From: Betaproteobacteria bacterium
GTDB lineage: Bacteria > Pseudomonadota > Gammaproteobacteria > Burkholderiales > Casimicrobiaceae
Direction: 5' to 3'
DNA: 28,163 bases
Assembly: GCA_013298455.1 (NCBI GenBank)
Contig: JAAFHR010000002.1
Coordinates: forward strand, 1 to 28,163
Shown piece after piece: positions 14,943 through 22,821 of the stretch. Each line of letters opens with the position of its first letter. Position 1 is the first letter of the stretch. Below the pieces are notes generated by a model that saw nothing but the letters and a program-made list of their open reading frames with translations, had not been told where the DNA came from and did not search any database. Both the position numbers and the translations under genes were made by a program.

Positions 14943-17765
14943 TCAACGCGGTGGCGCTTTACGGTTCGTTTCGATGAGTCGTTTAACCGTTGCTAGCAAA
15001 TCGGCATCCACAAACGGCTTGACAACGTACTCATCCACGCCGCTGCCGAACGCTGATTGTCGATACTTCTCGCCGGTGCGAGACGTCACCATGATGATCG
15101 GGATGTCGGCCCACTGCGGCACATCCCGCAGTCGCCGCGCCAGCTCTAAGCCATTGACGTTGGGCATCTCTAAATCCGTCACCACTAACGAGATCGCGGC
15201 CGCGCGCAGCCGCTCAATCGCTTCTGCGCCATCGCCCGCCGTGAGGACATCGTAGCCGCGATCTTCGAGCACTTGCTGCAGCGCCCGGCGCGCTGAAATC
15301 GCGTCGTCAACCACCAGCACGCGGCGACGCGTTGCCGCCAATCGGTTGCGAAGCGACATCGACGCACTGAGCGTGATGGATGATCGAGCACGGCGCTCCA
15401 ATGCGGCGATATCGAGCAAAAACACCGGCCGCCCAGTCTCATCGAGTGCCGCCACCGACAGGCCGGCGATACGGCGAATGAAGGGGCCGACGTCTTGCAC
15501 CACCAGCTCGCGCACTTCGAGTGCCGCGTCGACCGCTAAGGCTATGAGCGCGCCTTGTTCGCCGCGAACCAACACGGCGGCTGACGTGGCGCTCAAGTCA
15601 CCCGCTTCACCAAAACCAAGCCACGCCGCGAGCGACTGCAGCGAATACGTAACCTCGCCGAACACCACTGTCTTTGCTTGAGCGTCCACCTGCGACGAAG
15701 AGAATGCTGTGACGACCTGTTCGGAGGAAATCGCAACTCGGAGCCCCGCGCTCTGCACCAGCAGCGCGAGCACAATGCCGCCGCTGACGGGCACCCGAAG
15801 CGAAAAGACAGTGCCTTTGCCCATGAACGAATCGATGCTGATCGTACCCTTCATCGCGGTGACTCGGTCGTTCACGATGTCCATACCCACGCCGCGCCCC
15901 GAGACCTCCGACACTTCCTCTTTGGTGCTAAATCCGCGCTGCAATATGAGCGCTTTGAGCTCTGGTTCGCTAATCACAACGCTGGGCGCGATCAAGCCGA
16001 AGCGAATCGCTCGCTCGCGGATTGCGGCAAGATCGAGCCCGCCGCCATCGTCTCGACAGACCACTCGAACGTACTGCTCTTCGAGTTTGAAGTCGAGAGT
16101 GATCTCACCCTCAGCTGGTTTGCCCCGCAATGCCCGTAGTTCGGGGGGTTCGATGCCGTGGTCCACAGCGTTTCGCAGCAGATGCAGCAGCGGTTCGGTC
16201 AATCGAGACAGCACGTCACTATCGATCGTAATGTGCTCTCCGCGAAGCACAAGTCGCACCTGTTTGCCAGTTTCGCGGGCGGTTTGCGCCACATTGCGGC
16301 GCAACCTCGACTCAATCGTTTTTACTGGCACAAGACGCGTAGCGAGCAAATCTCGATGCTGCTCGCGGAGCGAACGTTGCTCGTCTCGCAGGCTGGTGAG
16401 CGCAGTCGAGGCAAGGGAGAGCGCCTCTTTTGACATCTCAGTCTGATCCTGCACGGCCTCAGACACAAATCGCGACAAGATGTGTAGCGAGTCGTATCGA
16501 TCCATCTCCAGAGGATCAAATTGCCCCGTGGATTCGCGGCGTTGGTTTAGGTCGACCACCTGCCGATCCACTGTCGCTTGCAACTCACGCAACCGAGTTG
16601 TGAGCGTGGACTGACGATTTTGTGCGGCGAGAAGCTGCGCTTCAATCGCGCGAAGTTGTTGCGCGGTGCGTTGCGAGGCGATGATCGATTGCGTGGCACG
16701 CCGCAAGACGCGGCTCAAATGCGTTGCTCCCACGCGAAGATAGATCTCCTCTGCGCTCGTGGCGACGGGTCCGGGGCCAGATGCCGGCGCCGGGGTCGAT
16801 GTCGGTGTTTGGGCAGTAAAACTGGCCGCGAGCGGTGCGTCTGAGAGCGGCGCAAACGACGCCGCTTCGCCATCAACAATCGCCTGTGACCAAGCAGTCA
16901 ATCGCTCCAACACTTCACGTGTGTTTACAGGTTCACGCTCATCGCCATTCAAGCAACCCACCATCTGTTGCAACAGATCCACCGCTGTCAGCGCGTCTGC
17001 CACTGCGTGTGCTGGCGGTTTCTGCTCTTGGGCATGCAACTCAACAAACCAATCCAACAGATCTTCAAGGCGGTGCGACACACGAGCGAGGGCCGGTAAG
17101 CCGATGATGCTGCCCGAGCCCTTGAGCGTGTGGGCGATGCGCTGCGATTCAGCGAGGGCTGTTTCGTCGCCAGCCCCGTTGGCATAGGCGAGCAAATGCT
17201 CATGAAGTCGGTCCAATTGGCCGGGTGCGTCAGCGAGCATGACTTGCAGCAGCGCATCGTCCGCATCGTCCCGCTTGAGTACGATGTCGGCATCATGCAC
17301 AGGGGCAATCAACGACTCCGATTGCGTCTCGGCGCTGAGGCTCGGCTTGATCGACAGTGCCGCGATGAGCGAGCGAACCGTCTCGTCATGAATCGCAACC
17401 TCACTCTCGCGAAGCGCGCCCGCAATCGCATTTACCGCTACAGCGTCGCTGGGTGCCGCGAGATAGCGCTCCCCGAGCGAGAGCGACCGCGCGATCCAAT
17501 CGAAACGAGCTGGCGTGGATGAGCGATGCGCCCTTCCGGTCTCTTCATGGATGAGCGCCACGTACTTCGAAAAGCCTGCGAGGCCGACCATTTCAGCAGC
17601 TTCCATCGTGCGCTCGAGAAAGTCTGTCACCGTCGAGAGCGAAGCAGTGGAATCGGTTGTTGAGTCCGTGTTGGCTGCGACCGCCTCGGCGAGACACTGC
17701 CGCACGTCATCTAAGCCGATGACATACTCATCGCGCAGCAACGCAACAAGATCATCAATCGTCAT
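14943..17765 (-). CDS. pilL: Pil-Chp hybrid histidine kinase (ChpA/PilL-type CheA)
   Basis: This encodes 940 residues, much shorter than Pseudomonas ChpA (about 2,500). An N-terminal helical region (1-140) looks like a degenerate Hpt without a histidine at the expected place. A canonical Hpt follows with His212 (AHTLKGSGSI). Then come an Ala/Pro linker (about 305-335), a helical dimerisation region (about 345-500), and the CheA HATPase with HLLRNAVDHGIE (Asn532), DDGGGLD (572-578) and GRGVGMDIV. A CheW-like domain spans about 660-800, and a terminal receiver (815-935) has Asp864 and Lys916. It would phosphorylate PilG/PilH-type regulators in twitching motility. The start is 12 bases after the pilJ stop. 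Confidence 0.92.
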   Translation of the reverse strand: MTIDDLVALLRDEYVIGLDDVRQCLAEAVAANTDSTTDSTASLSTVTDFLERTMEAAEMVGLAGFSKYVALIHEETGRAHRSSTPARFDWIARSLSLGERYLAAPSDAVAVNAIAGALRESEVAIHDETVRSLIAALSIKPSLSAETQSESLIAPVHDADIVLKRDDADDALLQVMLADAPGQLDRLHEHLLAYANGAGDETALAESQRIAHTLKGSGSIIGLPALARVSHRLEDLLDWFVELHAQEQKPPAHAVADALTAVDLLQQMVGCLNGDEREPVNTREVLERLTAWSQAIVDGEAASFAPLSDAPLAASFTAQTPTSTPAPASGPGPVATSAEEIYLRVGATHLSRVLRRATQSIIASQRTAQQLRAIEAQLLAAQNRQSTLTTRLRELQATVDRQVVDLNQRRESTGQFDPLEMDRYDSLHILSRFVSEAVQDQTEMSKEALSLASTALTSLRDEQRSLREQHRDLLATRLVPVKTIESRLRRNVAQTARETGKQVRLVLRGEHITIDSDVLSRLTEPLLHLLRNAVDHGIEPPELRALRGKPAEGEITLDFKLEEQYVRVVCRDDGGGLDLAAIRERAIRFGLIAPSVVISEPELKALILQRGFSTKEEVSEVSGRGVGMDIVNDRVTAMKGTISIDSFMGKGTVFSLRVPVSGGIVLALLVQSAGLRVAISSEQVVTAFSSSQVDAQAKTVVFGEVTYSLQSLAAWLGFGEAGDLSATSAAVLVRGEQGALIALAVDAALEVRELVVQDVGPFIRRIAGLSVAALDETGRPVFLLDIAALERRARSSITLSASMSLRNRLAATRRRVLVVDDAISARRALQQVLEDRGYDVLTAGDGAEAIERLRAAAISLVVTDLEMPNVNGLELARRLRDVPQWADIPIIMVTSRTGEKYRQSAFGSGVDEYVVKPFVDADLLATVKRLIETNRKAPPR

Positions 17766-17777
17766 GGCGTCAGATCG

Positions 17778-20294
17778 CTAGCGTTGCGTCAGACGTTCGG
17801 GGAGCTTGAATAATCCCACCGAGGTCGTCAATCGTTCGGCGTAGTCAACCAGCGTCTGCGTGGTCAGGGACTGCTCGGCAATAGCTTGGTTGGTTTTGGC
17901 GGACTCTTCATTGAGATCCGTCACGCCGCGTTGCAGGATTCGAGCGAGTTGGTTTTGGCTCTGCGAGAACAACGCAATCTGGCGCACCAGCTCAACCAAA
18001 TCCTGCGTTGCGCCCTGTGTTTGCTCCATCTGTACGCCCGCCTGCTGCGCCAGTTCGGATTGCTTCACCACGTCGGCAATAAGCCGGTTCACGGTAAACA
18101 CGGTTTCACCCGTTTCGCTTTGAATGTTGTTAACGAGCTGGGCGATCTGTGCGGTGGCTTGACGCGAGCTGTCGGAAAGACGCTGCACCTCTTCGGCCAC
18201 CACCGCGAAGCCGCGCCCGGCCTCACCTGCCGTTGCCGCCTGCATAGACGCGTTAAGCGCTAGTACGTGCGTTCGCTCGGAAATGGCATTGACCAATCCC
18301 ACGGCTGAGGAAATCTCTTGCGAACGTTCGCCCAATCGTTTGAAGCGCTTCTCCATCTCCGAGATCGATTCGCGAAGTTCATTCATGCCGCGCACCGCGC
18401 CACCCACCGCCGTTAGCGCGAGCTTGGTGTTGGTAGCGGTGAGTTCAGCGGCTGTGTTTGATCTGGCGGACAACGCCGCCACACGGGTGAGCTGTTGTGT
18501 GGTTTGCTCGAGCGCTTTCGACATCGTGACGAGCGAGCGTTGCTCTTGCTGTGAGTTTTCGACTACGGTTAACGATTGCGCGCGAACCGATTGCGACGCG
18601 TCGCGCACCTGCTCGGCGATGGCACGCACATCCGTGAGCGTTTGGCTGGTTTCGTCGGCGAGCTGATTGATCGACGACGATACCGTGCCGACCACGTCTT
18701 CCGTAACGGCTGCACGTGCCGTCAAGTCGCGATTAGACATTTGAAACACCGTTTGCAGCAGCGAGATCACGGAGTTGTTGAGTCCCTCGTTTTCCAATCG
18801 CGCTTTATCCAAACTCGCAATTCGATCATCGAGCAGTCCGTCAAATGATCGACCCAGCTCACCAATTTCGTCTCGCTCCGTGAGCTTTGAGCGCGCCGTC
18901 AGGTCGCCCTTGGCTACCGATTCAACGGTGCGCGTTAGGGTGTCGATGGGTTTTAAGAATCGGCCAAGGTACCATGCGACCAAAAGACCCGCGAGCGTCA
19001 TCACCGCCAAGCCAACGAGCACTGCGCGGAGCAGCGACGCCTGGTTCAGCGCTGCAATCGGGCGATTCGCCTCAGCTTGATCGATCTTTGTTACGACCAC
19101 CCAGTTAAGTCCTTGCGTTCGAAGCGGCCCGTACGCACCGAACGACGGAACGCCACGGTAATCGGTAAACGCGACGTAGCCATCTTCACCCGCAGACGCA
19201 AATCGTGTGGCTTCTGAGTCAACAGTCACGAGTCCGATGGACGAGCTCTTTCGCAGAAGCGCGCTGCGCTCAGCGGGCGTGAGTTTCTCTCCCATGCTCT
19301 GTACGAAAGCGTCTTTGTTTTCGATCACGTAGCGGGCGTTAGAGCGCATTTTTTTGTCTGCGCCAACCAGAAACGCATCACCCGTTTCGCCCAAACCAAT
19401 TTGCTTCCAAGCTTTGCCGGAGTTCATCTCGTCAGTCAAGGTATCGATCGGATACTGCATGGCGAGCACGCCAATTTGACGCTCGCCCTCAAAAAGCGGT
19501 ACGGCGGCGAAGGCCGCCTGATCGTCATACGAAGCCAGGTAGGGCGCGAAGTCCGATAAGTAAGACGCATCGCGTTTTGAGGCAATCTTCACTTTGAAGT
19601 AGGCCTCGGCAAGCTTTGATTTGGCAGAAATGCCGGTGTTGAGCGATGAGGCGAAATCAAGCTCTTTGAACACGGTGTAGAGCACCGTGTCGGTATCGGT
19701 ATCGATCAAAAAGATGTCGTAAAAGCCTTGCAGTTTTTGCGTACGCTCAAACGCCGGGTGAAAACTCGCGTGTGCCTTACCGTAAGTGAAATCAGAGCCG
19801 GGGACGGTTAACTTCTCCTTTTGGCCGAGTGGGTTGCTGTTGTTAACAATAAACTCGTTTTGCAGCACCACGCTGTTGGCATCGCGCGATGCGACCGCTG
19901 CGCCCACATCGGGGAAGCCCTGCACATTTCGTTTGGTGTATTCGGGAATCACCTGCGTTTGAAGGTAATTCGTCATGGCTGCGCTGGCAGCGGTGGTCTC
20001 GGTTTTGCCGAGCTCTTTGGCTGCGCTGTAGTAGGTCGTTTTGAACTGCTTGAACGCGTCAACAGTCGAGCGCTGTGCGGCGAGCGTTTGAAGCGCTTTG
20101 ATGCGATCTTCGATCTCTTTGGAGAGCGCTTGTCGCTTAGCGTCACGGATCGCGCTCAATTGCAGCTGAGTTTGCGTGGTGACCGTCTCGGTGGCCAAGT
20201 TTGACGCGCCAGTCCATAAAAAGAGTGCGGTCAACGCTACTGGAATGATGGTCAGCGCGCTCGCGCCGAGCAGCATTTTTTGCCGAATGTTCAT
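17778..20294 (-). CDS. pilJ: Methyl-accepting chemotaxis protein in the PilJ position, with dCache-type sensor
   Basis: This encodes 838 residues. Transmembrane segments lie at about 8-29 and 420-443. The large region between them (about 35-415) has dCache-like features, including GFYDIFLIDTDTDTVLYTV and GDAFLVGADKK. HAMP is at about 440-495, and a second HAMP-like stretch near 520-548 (SNRDLTARAAVTEDVVGTVS) resembles PilJ. The signalling domain carries the tip NASMQAATAGEAGRGFAVVA followed by EEVQRLSDSS. Classical PilJ is shorter and has a different periplasmic domain, so this receptor probably senses a soluble ligand. A GAGGGA lies upstream of the ATG. There is no C-terminal CheR-tether pentapeptide. 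Confidence 0.9.
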   Translation of the reverse strand: MNIRQKMLLGASALTIIPVALTALFLWTGASNLATETVTTQTQLQLSAIRDAKRQALSKEIEDRIKALQTLAAQRSTVDAFKQFKTTYYSAAKELGKTETTAASAAMTNYLQTQVIPEYTKRNVQGFPDVGAAVASRDANSVVLQNEFIVNNSNPLGQKEKLTVPGSDFTYGKAHASFHPAFERTQKLQGFYDIFLIDTDTDTVLYTVFKELDFASSLNTGISAKSKLAEAYFKVKIASKRDASYLSDFAPYLASYDDQAAFAAVPLFEGERQIGVLAMQYPIDTLTDEMNSGKAWKQIGLGETGDAFLVGADKKMRSNARYVIENKDAFVQSMGEKLTPAERSALLRKSSSIGLVTVDSEATRFASAGEDGYVAFTDYRGVPSFGAYGPLRTQGLNWVVVTKIDQAEANRPIAALNQASLLRAVLVGLAVMTLAGLLVAWYLGRFLKPIDTLTRTVESVAKGDLTARSKLTERDEIGELGRSFDGLLDDRIASLDKARLENEGLNNSVISLLQTVFQMSNRDLTARAAVTEDVVGTVSSSINQLADETSQTLTDVRAIAEQVRDASQSVRAQSLTVVENSQQEQRSLVTMSKALEQTTQQLTRVAALSARSNTAAELTATNTKLALTAVGGAVRGMNELRESISEMEKRFKRLGERSQEISSAVGLVNAISERTHVLALNASMQAATAGEAGRGFAVVAEEVQRLSDSSRQATAQIAQLVNNIQSETGETVFTVNRLIADVVKQSELAQQAGVQMEQTQGATQDLVELVRQIALFSQSQNQLARILQRGVTDLNEESAKTNQAIAEQSLTTQTLVDYAERLTTSVGLFKLPERLTQR

Positions 20295-20337
20295 GTGCTA
20301 TCCCTCGTAAATCTGATCGTTGTGCCAGACGCGTTCA

Positions 20338-20862
20338 CTAAAGTGTCGATAACTCGGACGCCAGCCGGTCGGCGAGTTTTGCGATATCAATAACGTAGTA
20401 AGTTTCGCCCCGAGGCGACGAGACCGTGAGCTCGACAAACGGCGCGAGTGCGTCTGGAATCGTGAATTGTTCTAAGCTCGTTAAGCCTTCATCTCTGAGC
20501 TGCTGCGGCATTCCATCGAAGAGCAGCGCCATCGGTGGATCACGCAAATCACCGCCGTCAGCGCCGCCAAGCAAGAGATGCATTGACTGGCGCGGCGTGT
20601 CGCGCACGAATGCCGGATCGATCAGCAGTGCGATATCGATGATCGGGCGAACTTGCCCGTCAACTGCCGTTGCGCCAGCAAGCCACAGCGGCGCTTTGGG
20701 AACCGGCGTTTCGTCAAACGATTCCAAGATCGAACGCGCCCACCGATAACTCACTGCAAGGCGCAGAGAACCACATTGAATGCCCTGATAGAGCGAATCA
20801 AAGGGTGAGTCGATGACGACGGGCGCGCGCTGGCCCGTCAGCTGTGGATCGGCGTCGCTCAA
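20338..20862 (-). CDS. pilI: CheW-like coupling protein (PilI type)
   Basis: This encodes about 174 residues. The CheW core is visible in GIQCGSLRLAVSYRWARSIL, then VPKAPLWLAGATAVDGQVRPIIDIALLI, and in the last strand pair ETYYVIDIAKL. It would link the PilJ receptor to the ChpA/PilL kinase at the membrane. The frame runs open into the upstream pilH gene (to 21141), but that part is an off-frame shadow of pilH. The best available start is a TTG at 20862, six bases after the pilH stop codon, so the exact N-terminus is uncertain. The order pilH-pilI-pilJ matches Pil-Chp operons. Confidence 0.75.
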   Translation of the reverse strand: MSDADPQLTGQRAPVVIDSPFDSLYQGIQCGSLRLAVSYRWARSILESFDETPVPKAPLWLAGATAVDGQVRPIIDIALLIDPAFVRDTPRQSMHLLLGGADGGDLRDPPMALLFDGMPQQLRDEGLTSLEQFTIPDALAPFVELTVSSPRGETYYVIDIAKLADRLASELSTL

Positions 20863-20867
20863 TGCCG

Positions 20868-21215
20868 TTAAGCCTGCGCGAGCACTTGCTCGTCGGTGTA
20901 GGGCTTGGTGATGTAGCCTTTTGCGCCGAGCATTTGCGCAAACACGCGATCCGCCTTTTGGTCTTTGGCGGTGACAAACACCACCGGAATCCCCTTGGTA
21001 ATGGGGCTCTGCATCAATTGCCGCGCCGCCGAAAAACCATCTAAGCCGGGCATGTTGATGTCCATCAAAATCAGATCCGGTGGATCGCTTTGCGCTTGCG
21101 CGACGCCTGCAGCACCAGTAGCGGCGATCTGCACCACCCACCCAGCATCAGAAAAGATGCGGCGTAAGTTTTGTGCGTCTACCGGCGCATCGTCAACGAT
21201 TAGGACTTTTTTCAT
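20868..21215 (-). CDS. pilH: Single-domain response regulator (PilH type)
   Basis: This encodes 115 residues from the ATG at 21215; a GTG at 21224 is possible. It consists of one receiver domain only: KKVLIVDDAPVDAQNLRR, phosphoacceptor Asp in DLILMDINMPGLDGF, FVTAKDQ, and the conserved Lys in GYITKPYTDE. Stand-alone receivers like PilH act as phosphate sinks or output proteins in Pil-Chp signalling and control retraction or extension of type IV pili. It lies between pilG (47-base gap) and pilI. The domain ends abruptly at EQVLAQA, slightly shorter than typical receivers. Confidence 0.88.
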   Translation of the reverse strand: MKKVLIVDDAPVDAQNLRRIFSDAGWVVQIAATGAAGVAQAQSDPPDLILMDINMPGLDGFSAARQLMQSPITKGIPVVFVTAKDQKADRVFAQMLGAKGYITKPYTDEQVLAQA

Positions 21216-21262
21216 ATCAAACACTCATTCATTCGGTGGCGCACACTGCGCCTTGTATGGGT

Positions 21263-22480
21263 CTAGGTCGGGGCTGAGCGAATGGCTGCAGACTGATCAA
21301 GGCGAGCCAAAAACTCGATCCGCGCGGCCTCTTCTTGGGCGTGCTGCTCGCCGTCACTCCTCGGGGCGCGCATTGCTTCGTTGGCGCCGGGCACAGCTTG
21401 CCCTGGGCCGTAGGTGGTGTAGGTTTCGATTTGGCTTGAGAGCCCCGCGTCATGCTTGAGAAGCACACGCAACATCTTTGTTTCGTCGAGCGGCTTGGTC
21501 AAGTACGCATCACACCCCGCGAAGGTGCCCCGCACTTTGTCAACGGTGCCGCCACGGCTAGTGAGCATGACGACCACGGGGCTGTGCCCATTTTGAAACT
21601 TGCGCTTTTTGATCGCTTTGCACGTTTGGTAGCCGTCAAGGCCTTCCATCATCACGTCAAGAAACACAAACGAATATTGATTTTCACTGACTCTCACCAA
21701 CGCCTCTTCGCCGCTGCTGGCCAGATCCACCTGAAAGCCAAATGCGCTCAGGCGGTTGTGAATAAACTTCAAGGCAACATCACTGTCGTCTACCACCAAC
21801 ACGTTGGCGCCCGCTTTGGCGGAAGGCACGACAGGGGCGGAAGCGGTGACGGCGGGAATGGCGCTCGCTTGCTGGGGCGGAGCCAATTGCGTGGGCACAA
21901 TGAGCTCGGAGGGCGGCTCAATCGCGGGCGACTTGGGCTCTACGCGCTGACTGGCATCGCGAGCAACATCCGGCGACGACGAGTCGGTCAAACCCAATGT
22001 TGGTTCAATCTTTCTCGTTGCCGGTGGCGTTGCAAGCTCAGTCACTGTTGGTCCGGCGGCTGTGAGCGCGGCGGGTGTAGCGAAGGGAGCGAGTGCGTTT
22101 ATCGCCGAGGACACTGTGGTCGCGACAGACGGCGGCACAGCAGCGGCAACCGAGGTTGCGACGTGGCCAGCAAACAATCGATCCACAACGCTCAACACCA
22201 TACTCAAGTTGATCGGCCGAGGGATCACCGTGAGCCCAGTCCCGTGATCGGAAAACCCAACTATGATGGCCGTTTGCGTGGGGCGCAGGCGTTCGACCAG
22301 ACGGGTCACCAGTGAGGCGTTACTGCCGTCAACAATGACGAGTCGCGCTTGTTCTCCCGTACGCACGGCTCGATACTGGCGTACGCGACGCCCCGAAACC
22401 AAGCGAAAAAACGTCTCAAACGTCGAATATTCAAACGTCGAAAAACCCACCAACGCAATCGCGTCGAAATTTGTCTGCAC
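21263..22480 (-). CDS. pilG: Response regulator with divergent N-terminal module (PilG position)
   Basis: This encodes 405 residues. The clear receiver domain spans about 226-345: VLVVDDSDVALKF (Asp231, Asp232), phospho-Asp275 in FVFLDVMMEGLDGY, MLTSRGG, and Lys329 in DAYLTKPLDE. The N-terminal 105 residues look like a receiver-like fold that has lost its chemistry, with a VIVDGS strand and a PRPI segment where a KP would be. A Pro/Ala/Thr-rich linker (about 106-222) separates the two. A 55-residue tail with no recognised domain ends the protein. Standard PilG is about 130 residues, so this is an enlarged version. It is the first gene of the Pil-Chp operon. Confidence 0.8.
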   Translation of the reverse strand: MQTNFDAIALVGFSTFEYSTFETFFRLVSGRRVRQYRAVRTGEQARLVIVDGSNASLVTRLVERLRPTQTAIIVGFSDHGTGLTVIPRPINLSMVLSVVDRLFAGHVATSVAAAVPPSVATTVSSAINALAPFATPAALTAAGPTVTELATPPATRKIEPTLGLTDSSSPDVARDASQRVEPKSPAIEPPSELIVPTQLAPPQQASAIPAVTASAPVVPSAKAGANVLVVDDSDVALKFIHNRLSAFGFQVDLASSGEEALVRVSENQYSFVFLDVMMEGLDGYQTCKAIKKRKFQNGHSPVVVMLTSRGGTVDKVRGTFAGCDAYLTKPLDETKMLRVLLKHDAGLSSQIETYTTYGPGQAVPGANEAMRAPRSDGEQHAQEEAARIEFLARLDQSAAIRSAPT

Positions 22481-22821
22481 CGAGCCTGTCCCTTCCTTGT
22501 CACTGAAAAACGGCGCGCTACATCCCCCACGGATGGTCTTCGTTAAAGACTACGCGTTGCCCTCAACCTGCACGGCGGCGCGCCTCGTCTCTTTGTACGT
22601 TCAGTGGCGCGCAACAGCACCCAAACAATACCAAATGCGCAACGCAGGTTTAGCTCGTTGCGCAAACAAGTGGAATCTTTTGGTTGGCTAAGCTGCGGAG
22701 CGCTTTTGCGGCGCACACAGGACTGGGATTGTGGGGCAAATCGGCGCTGCGATGTAGCTCATTTGAAAGCGTTTTTTAAAACCAGATTCGTCTCAGTCGT
22801 CGCATCAAAGAATCCGAAGCG
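22481..22821 (-). other. Intergenic region upstream of pilG
   Basis: These 341 bases separate the end of the EamA-acyltransferase gene from the pilG start, both on the minus strand. I see no convincing ORF, no strong terminator and no clear -35/-10 pair. The pilG operon promoter is expected here by position. Confidence 0.4.

Noticed and set aside
15709..16446. 245-residue ORF antisense to pilL
   Set aside because: Ser/Arg-rich shadow of the kinase codons; the sense strand has a complete set of CheA motifs.
20863..21141. N-terminal extension of the CheW-like ORF
   Set aside because: It is a frame-shifted reading of pilH, with Arg/His-rich sequence unlike any chemotaxis domain; not a real fusion.
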